In this document: piece by piece, positions 44,051 to 53,230 of the stretch
Layout: each line of letters begins with the position of its first letter
How positions within the stretch are numbered: the stretch's first letter is position 1
Source of the DNA: Calothrix sp. NIES-4105
Lineage (GTDB): Bacteria; Cyanobacteriota; Cyanobacteriia; Cyanobacteriales; Nostocaceae
Reading direction: 5' to 3'
Assembly: GCF_002368415.1 (NCBI RefSeq)
Contig: NZ_AP018290.1
Span: 10,593,717-10,657,716 of the forward strand
Length of the DNA: 64,000 nt
The notes under the pieces: model-generated
The model's input: the letters and a program-made list of their open reading frames with translations, nothing else
Database searches by the model: none
What the model was told of the DNA's origin: nothing
Made by a program: the position numbers and the translations under genes

Positions 44051-44495
44051 GCGGGTGATCTTACGTAGACTGAATTTAGCAATGCTCTAGCTGAAGGAGC
44101 AATAATTTACACATACTTCTCATCTTAGCGAGAATTTGTCCTTATAGACACTTCACCGCTAGGCAAATCAAAAAAATTTTCGGTTTACACAGTCGCCGAA
44201 ACCTACTTGGATTATTTTCAAGAAGTCTCGTTAGTGTAACTTCCCAGGCTTTGCGTTCATATACAAATTTCATAGTGGCAGAAGCAACCTATGGTTCTCA
44301 ACTGAGTCAGGCTTTGTTTAGGAGTGCGGCGTTGGTAAAGGTAATTGCTTGAGCAGGTTTTCGCTGCTTACTTTACTGAGCAACGATTCTTGGTTATGAT
44401 AGATAAAATATTTGTTGCCAAAAACAGAGAACACTGTGTTACGGGAGTTATTTTTTGGATATATTAGTAATCACTAACAGTCGGGATTTTTTATT
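44051..44495. other. Divergent intergenic region between two defence-type operons
   Basis: These 445 bases hold the promoters of the minus-strand three-gene operon and the plus-strand ariAB genes. No repeat or small gene was recognised. There is no GGCGCC in this stretch. Confidence 0.4.
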
Positions 44496-45851
44496 ATGTT
44501 ACTAGGTGAACATCCCAACTTAAGCCAGTTACAATCATTTACTATTAATGGCTTATTTGGTTTTAAGGATATAAAAATTCCTTTTGATAAAGAAGCAGTA
44601 ATTTTAATTGCAGAAAATGGGGCGGGTAAAACTACAATTCTGAATACTTTATACTACTCAATTAGTTGCAAATTTTCTAAATTAAGTACTATTGCATTTG
44701 ATTCAGTTATTCTAGAATTTGCATCAGGAGTTAGTGTTGAAATTAAAAAAAGCGATTTAAATCTATTTTTAAACCACGAAGACTCCGAGGTAATTGCTTT
44801 ACTTAGCCAGTATTTACCCAATCGAGAAACAGAATTATTTCAAAGAGAGCTTGGAAAAAGCTTATTAGATAACTCGTATTGTAGAAGATTATTGAGCATA
44901 ACTAGTAAGTATATTGATAGCTGGATAGAAGCTGAAAATTCTAGACTTGCAATTGATAAAGGAACAGATAGAAAAAGTAAGATTGACAAAATTAAAGCAA
45001 CTATTCAAGAAAACTTAAATGAATCAATTTTATACTTTCCAACTTATAGAAGGATAGAAGAAGACTTAAAAAATTTAGGATACGAGGAAGAAAAGTTTGA
45101 ACGCTTAAGTTTTGGTGAAGGGAAAGGTAAACTTATTCAGTTTGGCATGAATGATGTTATCGATAAATTTGATGAAATTAAAACAACTATAAAAAACTCA
45201 GCATTGAACTTATTTTCAAAAGTTACAGGCGAAATATTAACTCAGTTTGTTGAAGGCATTGAGATTACTCAGGAAATGAGAGATAGCATTCAACCTGATA
45301 CTTTGAATATTGTTTTGAGCCGCGTTGGGGAAAAAAATATATCAAAAAAAGATAGACACAAAATTGAGCGACTTGTAACTACTGGAGAAATAAATTCTCC
45401 TCAACATGACCAATTAGTTTATTTCCTATCCAAGCTAGTTGACTTGTACGAGCAGCAAAAAGAAAAAGATGAATCAATAAATCAGTTCACTAAAATTTGT
45501 AATAAATATTTAAATAAGAAGCGCATTATATACGATGAAGCAAATGTGGATATTTCAATAGTCCTAACGAGCCATAACACACCAATAGATATTAGAAACC
45601 TTTCTTCTGGAGAAAAACAAATTATATCTCTTTTTTATAAAATTTACCTCGAATCTACAGAGGAGTTCATATTATTGTTTGACGAACCTGAGTTATCACT
45701 TTCTATAGAGTGGCAAAAACTTTTGCTTCCCGATATTTTAAAATCGGGTAGATGTAGATTGTTAATAGCAGCTACTCATTCTCCATTCATTTTTGATAAT
45801 GAGCTAGACTTAAATGCTAATGACCTAGATACTTTTGTGCGAGAAAGATAA
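44496..45851 (+). CDS. ariA: AriA-like AAA/ABC ATPase of a PARIS system
   Basis: The 451-residue protein is an SMC/Rad50/ABC-like ATPase. It has FTINGLFGFKDIKIPFDKEA, Walker A ENGAGKTT (40-47), the ABC signature NLSSGEKQIISLFYK, Walker B FILLFDEPELSLS and the H-loop ATHSPFIF. Long helical middle segments are present. Length and partner (DUF4435 immediately downstream) fit AriA of PARIS, the ATPase that holds the AriB toxin and releases it when phage anti-restriction proteins are sensed. The TAA is directly followed by the ariB ATG. The gene looks AT-rich and has no GGCGCC site, suggesting recent arrival. Confidence 0.8.
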   Translation: MLLGEHPNLSQLQSFTINGLFGFKDIKIPFDKEAVILIAENGAGKTTILNTLYYSISCKFSKLSTIAFDSVILEFASGVSVEIKKSDLNLFLNHEDSEVIALLSQYLPNRETELFQRELGKSLLDNSYCRRLLSITSKYIDSWIEAENSRLAIDKGTDRKSKIDKIKATIQENLNESILYFPTYRRIEEDLKNLGYEEEKFERLSFGEGKGKLIQFGMNDVIDKFDEIKTTIKNSALNLFSKVTGEILTQFVEGIEITQEMRDSIQPDTLNIVLSRVGEKNISKKDRHKIERLVTTGEINSPQHDQLVYFLSKLVDLYEQQKEKDESINQFTKICNKYLNKKRIIYDEANVDISIVLTSHNTPIDIRNLSSGEKQIISLFYKIYLESTEEFILLFDEPELSLSIEWQKLLLPDILKSGRCRLLIAATHSPFIFDNELDLNANDLDTFVRER

Positions 45852-46757
45852 ATGTCGGTAGAAAGTTTAAGAGCATCTCGAAACAGAGCAGTTGCCGTAT
45901 TTGTTCAGTTTTCCAGACTTTATAAGGAGTTTGAATCTGCATTATATTGCTTTTTTGAAGGTGACGATAGTAAATACTATGGAATTAGAATCAAAAATAT
46001 TATAAGACCCGAAAAATATATTGATATTAGCTGTAATGGAAAGGAAGGAGTTTTAGGTATTCACAGGATGCTCTCAGCACGTAAATATTATTCGAGTGTC
46101 AAAGCAGCTTACTTTATTGATAGAGATTTTGATAAATCTATTTATGAAACAGGTTTAACTCAAATATACGAAACTCCATGTTACTCTGTAGAAAATTTTT
46201 ATACCTCAGTTGATTGCTTTTCGGAAATTTTAAAAGCTGAATTTAAGCTAACCGAGTTAGATGACAATTTTACTCGGTCTATTTCGCTTTACATGAAATT
46301 GCAAGATGAATTTCATAATGCGGTTGAGTCGCTTAACGTTTGGATAGCTTGCCAGAGAGATAATAAGAGCGTACTAAATATTTCTGACTTAAGCGTATTA
46401 CGTTTCATCGATATTGACCTTGATAAAATAACAATCAAATACACAATTAGTGATTTATATACAATGTACCCGAAGACATGTTGTATTTCTCAAGATGAAT
46501 TAGACGTAAAACGAAGTGAGTTACAAGCTAGCAATCGTCAAACAAGCTTTAGAGGTAAGTTTGAGATTGAATTTTTATTTTCTTTTCTTCAAAAGCTTAT
46601 AAGTGAAGCTAACCAAGGTAATTATCCATATTTTACTAAAAAAATTAAAGTTTTTCTATCTCTATCGAAAAAGAATATGATTTCTGATTTATCTCAATAC
46701 GCAGATACGCCAGATTCTCTTTACAGCTATCTAGAATCTTTTAAAACTTCTTCTTAA
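45852..46757 (+). CDS. ariB: AriB-like DUF4435 (Toprim) effector of a PARIS system
   Basis: The 301-residue protein has the DUF4435 layout: ALYCFFEGDDSKYYGIRI with E36 and D38, KAAYFIDRDFDKS with D90 and D92, and PCYSVENFYTS with E114. These acidic residues form the Toprim-like metal site. The C-terminal half (about 120-301) is helical. In characterised PARIS systems AriB is a Toprim nuclease that cleaves host tRNA after release from AriA, causing abortive infection. The active-site residues look intact. It begins in the base after the ariA stop. Confidence 0.8.
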   Translation: MSVESLRASRNRAVAVFVQFSRLYKEFESALYCFFEGDDSKYYGIRIKNIIRPEKYIDISCNGKEGVLGIHRMLSARKYYSSVKAAYFIDRDFDKSIYETGLTQIYETPCYSVENFYTSVDCFSEILKAEFKLTELDDNFTRSISLYMKLQDEFHNAVESLNVWIACQRDNKSVLNISDLSVLRFIDIDLDKITIKYTISDLYTMYPKTCCISQDELDVKRSELQASNRQTSFRGKFEIEFLFSFLQKLISEANQGNYPYFTKKIKVFLSLSKKNMISDLSQYADTPDSLYSYLESFKTSS

Positions 46758-47342
46758 AGTTAGATAATTAACAAAGCTTGGATAATAACCCCAGAAGCGA
46801 GACTGCTTGCATGACTCGGCGCCAATAATGCTTAGTTATTGAAAAATAGCCTGGTGGAACTTTGCACCACATCCATCTGACTAGGAGTATTCAATTATGG
46901 AAGAAATATAATTGTTTGGCGCTCTTAAAGCTTATTATATGATTTGTCTAAAAAGCCTATCTGCCAATATTTATTATTTATACCGATTTAATATGAAGCT
47001 GCAACTAATTAAATCCCCCCAACAGAGCGCGTGTCAGGGGGGCTAAGAATAATAATGTGCATCTTCATATAAAAATGGTATTAGGCTTGAAATATTAGTT
47101 AAATTTATAGTTTTTTAGTACTATGAGATTCTAAATTAGGAAAAGGCAGTACATTAGCTCCCCTCTCCTCGTAGGTTCCGGGGTTGGGGGAGAGGTTTTA
47201 AACATACCATCAAAATTCAGGTAACAGTTAGATGCAGAATATAAGTTAAAATTCAAAATATACCAACTCGGAGTCAGAAAATCAAAGTATTTTCTCCATT
47301 AATCGCTAAAAAGCTATTTGAAATGAGGGTATCTGACACATA
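46758..47342. other. Intergenic with MITE-like element and repeats
   Basis: The region contains the MITE-like element at 46981-47090 and a CCCCTCTCCTCG...GGTTGGGGGAGAGG hairpin at 47160-47205. There is one GGCGCC at 46818. No gene was found. Confidence 0.5.
46981..47090. mobile_element. MITE-like element (110 bp)
   Basis: The left end TACCGATTTAATATGAAGCT and the right end, read inverted as TACCATTTTTATATGAAGAT, are imperfect terminal inverted repeats of about 23 bp. TTA lies directly outside each end, a possible target duplication. The middle holds a CCCCCC...GGGGGG hairpin. It has no coding capacity. Confidence 0.5.
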
Positions 47343-50018
47343 ATGTTTACCGACATTCAGAACCATTGGGCACAGGAATCTATTCTACAGTTACGCGCGC
47401 TTTCTTTAATTAGTGGTTATCCAGATGGGACATTTCGACCGAATGCGTTTCTGACTCGCGCGGAATTTGCAGCAATTTTGGTTAAAGCTTTTCCAAATGT
47501 ACAACCAATTCGTGGTGCAATTGTTTTTAAGGATGTTTCTAATCGCTTCTGGGGTTATAACGTAATTCTTCAAGCTTACCGAACTGGATTTATGTCAGGT
47601 TATCCAGATGAAACTTTTAAGCCTAATATGTTAATTCCGCGATTACAAGTGTTTTTGGCATTGGTAAGTGGTTTAAAATATACCCCCAGTCAAGTATCAA
47701 CAACATTTTTAGCAAAGTTATATGATGACGCAAACGAAATTCCTAGTTATGCAGTGGGAGCAATAGTTGCGGCAACTGAAAAAAGTCTTGTTGTTAACTA
47801 CCCAAATGTCAAACGTCTCAATCCTAGCCAGAGAATTACTAGGGGGGAAGTTGTGGCAATTATTTGTCAGGCACTAAATATTCCCGGAGTTTCTTCTTCT
47901 TATATACCATTATTACCTCCACAGCTTGCGATTGATCTACTATTTGATGATGCTGATTCTTTTTCTTTTGGAAGGGCAAGGGTAAAAATTGGCGATAAAT
48001 GGGGTTATATAGATAATACAGGCAAGCAAGTAATTCCACCTCAATTTAATGATGCTAATTCTTTTACTGATAGTCAGGCGCAATTAGCTTTAATCAAACA
48101 ACTTAATCTAGTACCCCTCCCTCCAATTTCTGGGGCAATTTCCGAAACGCGCGGAGTTTGGATTACTATAACTGATAGTCAGGTACTCTCGTCGAGGGAA
48201 AACATTGCTACTGCAATGGAATTTCTCGCCCAAACAGGTTTTAATGTCGTTTTTCCCGTAGTTTGGAGTAATGGTTATACGATTTATCCCAGCCAAACTA
48301 TGCGGGAATTTGGTGTAGAAATACATCCGCGTTTTGTAGGTAGAGATCCTCTGGGAGAATTAATTGAGTCGGCGAAACGGTTCGGTATAGCGGTTATTCC
48401 TTGGTTTGAGTATGGTTTTGCTTGTTCCTACGCGCGCAATGGTGGACATATTATCGCGAAAAAGCCTCAATGGGCAGCTCGCAATCTTAGCGGTAATCTA
48501 CTGAGCAAGAATAACTTTGAGTGGATGAATGCCCTCGATACCGAAGTACAAGATTTTTTGCTATCTTTAGTGTTGGAAGTAGTGAAAAAATATAATGTTC
48601 AAGGTATTCAGGGAGATGACCGAATGCCTGCGCTGCCTTCGGAAGGAGGTTATGATGCTTTAACTGTGGAACGCTACACCAAGCAGTTTAACCAAAAACC
48701 CCCGGAGAATCCTAAAGATGCAGCATGGATTCAGTGGCGTGCAGATATTTTGACTAACTTCTTAACTCGCTTCTATCGGGAAATTATCAACGTCAATCCC
48801 AATTTAATAACTTCCTCCTCACCCAGTGTTTTTCCTTGGGGACTCATTGAGTATCTTCAGGATTCCCAAACTTGGACGGATTTGGGATTAGTTGATTTAA
48901 TTCACCCGCAAATTTATTATCGTACTTTTGCTCAATATAAAGATGTACTCGACCGACTTTTAAGCCAACAATTTACACCAGCCCAACAGCCTTTATTGGC
49001 GCCAGGAATTTTGCTTAAAGTCGGTTCTTACCGAATTTCCCCAGAATTATTGTTACAGAAAATACAATACAATCGCGAACGCGGTATCAAAGGAGAAGTA
49101 TTATTTTTCTACGAAGGTCTGCGAGAAAATAACGATGAGTTAGCGAAAGCGTTGCGTAAGAGTGTTTACGCGCAATCAGTCCCTTTTAATACTGCAAGTA
49201 TCAAAGCGCGGGGATTTACGCGCGAGCGCATCGGTGTGAGTTACAGTTATATAGATATTTCCGGAAAAACAGTTAGCCAACCCCAATACGATTGGGTTGA
49301 TTCATATAGCCAAGGGCTAGCGCGCGTGAGAATGGGTTATAAATGGGGCTATATTAATGTATCAGGGCAACTGGTTGGGAAATTGCAATTCGATGCCGCA
49401 GAACCTTTTGTCAAAAGCAATCTTGACCCATCAGCTGTAGCTTTAGCACTAGTAAGAATCGGCAATGAATATAGATATATTAATACATCCGGTGAAGCTA
49501 TCATTCGCGGTAAATATGATGTTGCCACTTCTTTTCAAGAAGGATTGGCAGCAGTGAAAATACTTGATAAATATGGATATATTAACACTAGTGGCGCCAT
49601 TGTAATTCAGCCGCAGTTTGAGGAAGCAAATCTTTTTTCTGAAGGACTTGCTGCAATTAAGCTAAATGGAAGATACGGCTATATTGACACTACAGGCAAA
49701 GTCGTAATTCAACCACAATTTACACAAGTCAAATCATTTTCCCAAGGATTAGCCGCAATTACCAACAGCGATAAATGGGGTTATATAAATGTCAAAGGTG
49801 AAACAGTAATTCCTTTACAGTTCGCCATTGCAGAATCTTTTAGTCAAAATTTGGCAGCAGTAAAAATCGGTAATTTGTGGGGTTATATCAACTTGACAGG
49901 AAAAATTGCAATTAGACCCACCTTTGATGATGCTAAACCCTTCCGCGAAGGATTGGCTTTAATCAAGCAAGGCGCCAAATGGGGATACATCAAAAGTTCT
50001 CCAGAGTTGTTTATATAG
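47343..50018 (+). CDS. SLH - GHL10 - WG-repeat protein
   Basis: The 891-residue protein has three S-layer-homology modules in residues 1-180 (FTDIQNHWAQESILQLRALS, GYPDGTFRPNAFLTRAEFAA). Two WG repeats (DKWGYIDNTGKQVIPPQF) follow. A glycosyl-hydrolase-like GHL10 domain spans about 268-615 (RGVWITITDSQVLSSRENIA, IPWFEYGF, GIQGDDRM). About six more WG repeats run to the end. SLH modules bind peptidoglycan-linked polymer and GHL10 proteins act on surface glycans. No signal peptide is visible: the ATG at 47343 is preceded by an in-frame TGA at 47334 and the protein starts directly with the SLH motif. Confidence 0.82.
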   Translation: MFTDIQNHWAQESILQLRALSLISGYPDGTFRPNAFLTRAEFAAILVKAFPNVQPIRGAIVFKDVSNRFWGYNVILQAYRTGFMSGYPDETFKPNMLIPRLQVFLALVSGLKYTPSQVSTTFLAKLYDDANEIPSYAVGAIVAATEKSLVVNYPNVKRLNPSQRITRGEVVAIICQALNIPGVSSSYIPLLPPQLAIDLLFDDADSFSFGRARVKIGDKWGYIDNTGKQVIPPQFNDANSFTDSQAQLALIKQLNLVPLPPISGAISETRGVWITITDSQVLSSRENIATAMEFLAQTGFNVVFPVVWSNGYTIYPSQTMREFGVEIHPRFVGRDPLGELIESAKRFGIAVIPWFEYGFACSYARNGGHIIAKKPQWAARNLSGNLLSKNNFEWMNALDTEVQDFLLSLVLEVVKKYNVQGIQGDDRMPALPSEGGYDALTVERYTKQFNQKPPENPKDAAWIQWRADILTNFLTRFYREIINVNPNLITSSSPSVFPWGLIEYLQDSQTWTDLGLVDLIHPQIYYRTFAQYKDVLDRLLSQQFTPAQQPLLAPGILLKVGSYRISPELLLQKIQYNRERGIKGEVLFFYEGLRENNDELAKALRKSVYAQSVPFNTASIKARGFTRERIGVSYSYIDISGKTVSQPQYDWVDSYSQGLARVRMGYKWGYINVSGQLVGKLQFDAAEPFVKSNLDPSAVALALVRIGNEYRYINTSGEAIIRGKYDVATSFQEGLAAVKILDKYGYINTSGAIVIQPQFEEANLFSEGLAAIKLNGRYGYIDTTGKVVIQPQFTQVKSFSQGLAAITNSDKWGYINVKGETVIPLQFAIAESFSQNLAAVKIGNLWGYINLTGKIAIRPTFDDAKPFREGLALIKQGAKWGYIKSSPELFI

Positions 50019-50025
50019 ATAATAG

Positions 50026-50105
50026 ATACAGCAATCCGCGCATCATTCATAAAACCGCACATTGTAGAGACGCGATATATCGCGTCTCTACACCTGTTTT
50101 TTTTA
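50026..50105. repeat. Dispersed hairpin repeat (copy 3), also likely terminator
   Basis: A leader related to those at 7048 and 8332 precedes a perfect 28-bp palindrome at 50064-50091 (arms GTAGAGACGCGATA/TATCGCGTCTCTAC). A T-run follows (50097-50104). It lies just after the SLH-GHL10 gene and can act as a terminator. Confidence 0.7.
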
Positions 50106-50132
50106 CAAATCTTGATAATGTTACTAATATAT

Positions 50133-51074
50133 TTACGCTTGGCTAAATAATATACCTTTCTCTTTTATTATATCTTTTATTTTGATCCACACTTTTCTCA
50201 TAAAAGTCATTCGCCATCCAGACCATGCAGTTAAATCGATGTATTGGAAAAATAACATTCTGTTTGGGTGCTTACAACCTAGTTTCCAAGGTTTGGCAGA
50301 TGATGAAAAATGAACAAGATAAGGTTCATTAATTATATTATTATAGTCTGTTTCAGTAAAACAAGTTTCTTTCCATGATGAATAATCATGTATAATAGCT
50401 TGACTATTCCATCTTGCGTCAAGCTCACCCCATTTTCCTGCAATTACTGCATTCATTGCATCTTGGTCATGCCAGCGAATATATTGTTGATTCTTATTTA
50501 TATAATTAATTATTTTTTCGGAAAGATTATCACGGCGCCATTTTTCGATATTAATTACTAAAACACCTGAGTTGAAATACTTACAATCTGATGCTATACC
50601 AAGTTCCTGATAGTTTTTTAAACCTTTGGGAGAAGACACATAAGCTGCGTCTATGTCCATATCCCGTACTGCCAATACATAGTTATCTGCAATTTCTGTG
50701 TCCCATAATTTTTCTATGTTGTTCTTCACTATAACATCACTATCTAAATAAATTGCCTTTTGATATTTTGCAGGTAGTAGCTCAGGAATTAAAATTCTAT
50801 AATATGCAGCAATTGTTATATGTCTAGAAATTACAGCGTTAATGAGTTTTTCTTCATCTGGTACAAGCCATTCAATATTAACGTTAGGTTTATTTAAAGA
50901 TTTGATAATTTTATTTTTATTAGCTTGTGTGATTTTATCAGCTATTATGCATACAACTATCTGACATTGACTACTAACATTAGCAATTGCAGAACAAACA
51001 GTTGTTGCTAGTGGCATTGTATAATTATTATCTGTACAGCAAACTATTACAATTGTATTTTCTGCAACAACCAT
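50133..51074 (-). CDS. Glycosyltransferase family 8 (copy A)
   Basis: The 313-residue GT8 protein has the N-terminal nucleotide-sugar region IVIVCCTDNNYTMPLATTVC, the DxD motif KAIYLDSDVIVKNNIEKLWD, KYFNSGVLVINIEKWR and the HDQDAMNAVIAGKWGELD block. It transfers a sugar from UDP- or CMP-sugar, with Mn2+ held by the DxD. It is a close tandem duplicate of the next gene, from which it differs mainly by a shorter C-terminus. Part of a surface-glycan gene cluster. Confidence 0.88.
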   Translation of the reverse strand: MVVAENTIVIVCCTDNNYTMPLATTVCSAIANVSSQCQIVVCIIADKITQANKNKIIKSLNKPNVNIEWLVPDEEKLINAVISRHITIAAYYRILIPELLPAKYQKAIYLDSDVIVKNNIEKLWDTEIADNYVLAVRDMDIDAAYVSSPKGLKNYQELGIASDCKYFNSGVLVINIEKWRRDNLSEKIINYINKNQQYIRWHDQDAMNAVIAGKWGELDARWNSQAIIHDYSSWKETCFTETDYNNIINEPYLVHFSSSAKPWKLGCKHPNRMLFFQYIDLTAWSGWRMTFMRKVWIKIKDIIKEKGILFSQA

Positions 51075-51117
51075 TACAATCTAACTCCTAATCTTGCTGA
51101 AACTGGCATAATAAAAC

Positions 51118-52131
51118 TCAGGCGCCCTTTACAAATATTCTCTTATTTTCCTGACTTGAATTTGTAGTTTTATGATTTTTGTTACTGGCTTTACGCTTGG
51201 TTAATAATATACTTTTCTCTTCTATTACATCCTTTATTTTTATCCACACTTTTCTAATAAAAGTCAATCGATATCCAGACCATGCTGTTAAATCGATGTA
51301 TTGGAAAAATAAGCTTCTATCTGGATGTTTACAACCTAGCTTCCAAGGTTTGGCAACCGATGAAAAATGAACAACATAAGAATTGTTAATCACATTATTA
51401 TACGCTTCTTCGGTTAAAGCAGTTTCTTTCCATGACGAATACTTATGTATAGCAGCTTGGGTATTCCATCTTGGATCAAGCTCACCCCATTTTCCTGCTA
51501 TTACTGCATTCATTGCATCTTGATCATGCAAGCGAATATGCTGTCTATTATTATTTATATAATTAATTATTTTTTCTGAAAGATTATCACGGCGCCATTT
51601 CTCGGTATTAATTACTAAAATACCAGAATTAAAATATTTACAATCTGCAGCTATGCCAAGTTCTTGATACTTTTTTATACCATTAGGAGAAGATACATAA
51701 GCTGCGTCTATATCCATATCCTGCACTGCCAACACATAGTTATCTGCAACTTCTGTGTCCCATAATTTCTCTATGTTAGTTTTGAATATAACATCACTAT
51801 CTAAATAAATTACTTTTTGATATTTTGCAGGTAATAGCTCAGGAATTAAAATCCGATAATATGCTGCAACTGTTATATGGTTAGAAATCCTAGCATTAAT
51901 AAATTTTTCTTCATCTGGTACAAGCCATTCTATATTAACGTTAGGTTTATTCAAAGACTTAATAATTTTCTTTTTATTAGCTTGTGTAATTTGATTCGCA
52001 ATTAAGTATACAACTATTTGACGTTGACTACTAACATTAGCAATTACAGAGCAAACAGTTGTTGCCAATGCCATTGTATAGTTATTATCTGTACAGCAAA
52101 CTATTACAACTGGATTTTCTACATTAAACAT
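51118..52131 (-). CDS. Glycosyltransferase family 8 (copy B)
   Basis: The 337-residue paralogue of the downstream gene shares the same blocks (KVIYLDSDVIFKTNIEKLWD, KYFNSGILVINTEKWRRDNL). Its C-terminal tail is longer and ends in basic and polar residues. Even silent positions and an internal GGCGCC (51591 against 50533) are conserved, so the duplication is fairly recent. The start at 52131 (MFNVENPVVIVCCTDNNYT) matches copy A. Confidence 0.88.
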   Translation of the reverse strand: MFNVENPVVIVCCTDNNYTMALATTVCSVIANVSSQRQIVVYLIANQITQANKKKIIKSLNKPNVNIEWLVPDEEKFINARISNHITVAAYYRILIPELLPAKYQKVIYLDSDVIFKTNIEKLWDTEVADNYVLAVQDMDIDAAYVSSPNGIKKYQELGIAADCKYFNSGILVINTEKWRRDNLSEKIINYINNNRQHIRLHDQDAMNAVIAGKWGELDPRWNTQAAIHKYSSWKETALTEEAYNNVINNSYVVHFSSVAKPWKLGCKHPDRSLFFQYIDLTAWSGYRLTFIRKVWIKIKDVIEEKSILLTKRKASNKNHKTTNSSQENKRIFVKGA

Positions 52132-52176
52132 TACAATCTAGCTCCTAATCTAAATTTTAGTAGAAGAGAGAATAAT

Positions 52177-53187
52177 TTATGAAACTAAAGTTTTGACTTT
52201 CTTGGCAGCTTTTTCATAAAGCCGATAAATTTTCTTACTTAAATTTGGATTATAAAACTTTTGAGGTTTATTTTCAGGCTGTTTCAAAAAGCGGTAATGC
52301 AAAAACTCTTCTTTATAATGTATATTTACATCTTCCCCAGAACATAAACGAGTAAAATCGATTGCTGGATAATTCATGTAGTGAAGTCGATGAATTGGCT
52401 TTAAACCTTCTTTGTTATAGAGAACGTTGTTTATATTTACAAATGGGTCTGCAATGGCGCAATTTCCCGTTCTTTCTTCTCCGTTTTCACTGCGAGTAAA
52501 GTTAAACAGTGGCAAATTGGATTTAAAAGTCAAATAATTAAATAAATGAGCATCATCCCACCATGCAGTCAGCCACGTTACTTCTCCGTCTTCGATTAAA
52601 AACTTCTTGTATTTCGTTAAATCCTCTGCTGTAAACAAACCACGCTTTGAACCAAAAAAATCAGAACAGTGAAGCTGAGGACGTATATCTTTTTCTGTAA
52701 ATAAATTAGCTTGTTCGAGTAATGGAATATTCAGTGGTACTTTAATCCGGTTTTTAGTGTGTATCCAATCATCAAATACAAAACTATATGTATCCAATTT
52801 TTCAAAAATATTATCAAACGATTTCATTACTAAACTATCTGCATCGCAAAACACGAACTTCTCAAAAACTCCATCAAAAGCACACATTTTCCTTTGCAGA
52901 TGACCAGAAGACCACCAATTTCGCGATAGTTTAGAAACTTTGGCGCCGGGATGAACAGCCCAAACCTCGTGAGCAAATTTTTCCCAGCGTCGTATCGATT
53001 CCGAATTATCAAATATAGTAACATTAGTTCTAGAGTTAACTTCTCGTTTGACTAAATCCAGTTGTTCATTGTAAGGAATAATACAAACATGAATATCAGT
53101 ACCAATATTAACTTCTATACTATTTAATAATGCGACTAATTGGTCATAAACAGTGTCGTTTGCTAATGTGTAAATACCAATAGTCAT
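52177..53187 (-). CDS. Glycosyltransferase-like protein (nucleotide-diphospho-sugar fold)
   Basis: The 336-residue protein starts TIGIYTLANDTVYDQLVALL with a GT-A-like fold. FEKFVFCDADSLVMKSFDNI supplies a DxD (DAD), and WLTAWWDDAHLFNYLTF follows. It resembles a cyanobacterial group of glycosyltransferase-like proteins seen in Nostoc. It lies between a GT8 and a GT2 gene on the same strand, in what is probably one transcription unit for a surface polysaccharide or glycan. Confidence 0.75.
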   Translation of the reverse strand: MTIGIYTLANDTVYDQLVALLNSIEVNIGTDIHVCIIPYNEQLDLVKREVNSRTNVTIFDNSESIRRWEKFAHEVWAVHPGAKVSKLSRNWWSSGHLQRKMCAFDGVFEKFVFCDADSLVMKSFDNIFEKLDTYSFVFDDWIHTKNRIKVPLNIPLLEQANLFTEKDIRPQLHCSDFFGSKRGLFTAEDLTKYKKFLIEDGEVTWLTAWWDDAHLFNYLTFKSNLPLFNFTRSENGEERTGNCAIADPFVNINNVLYNKEGLKPIHRLHYMNYPAIDFTRLCSGEDVNIHYKEEFLHYRFLKQPENKPQKFYNPNLSKKIYRLYEKAAKKVKTLVS

Positions 53188-53230
53188 AGATAAAAACCTC
53201 TTTACTTATACAAGATGGTTTAATTTGTTA

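Noticed and set aside
44496-46757. Septu or OLD-family nuclease system
   Set aside because: The ATPase partner is a DUF4435 protein with Toprim-like acidic residues, not an HNH protein, and the ATPase itself has no fused Toprim domain.
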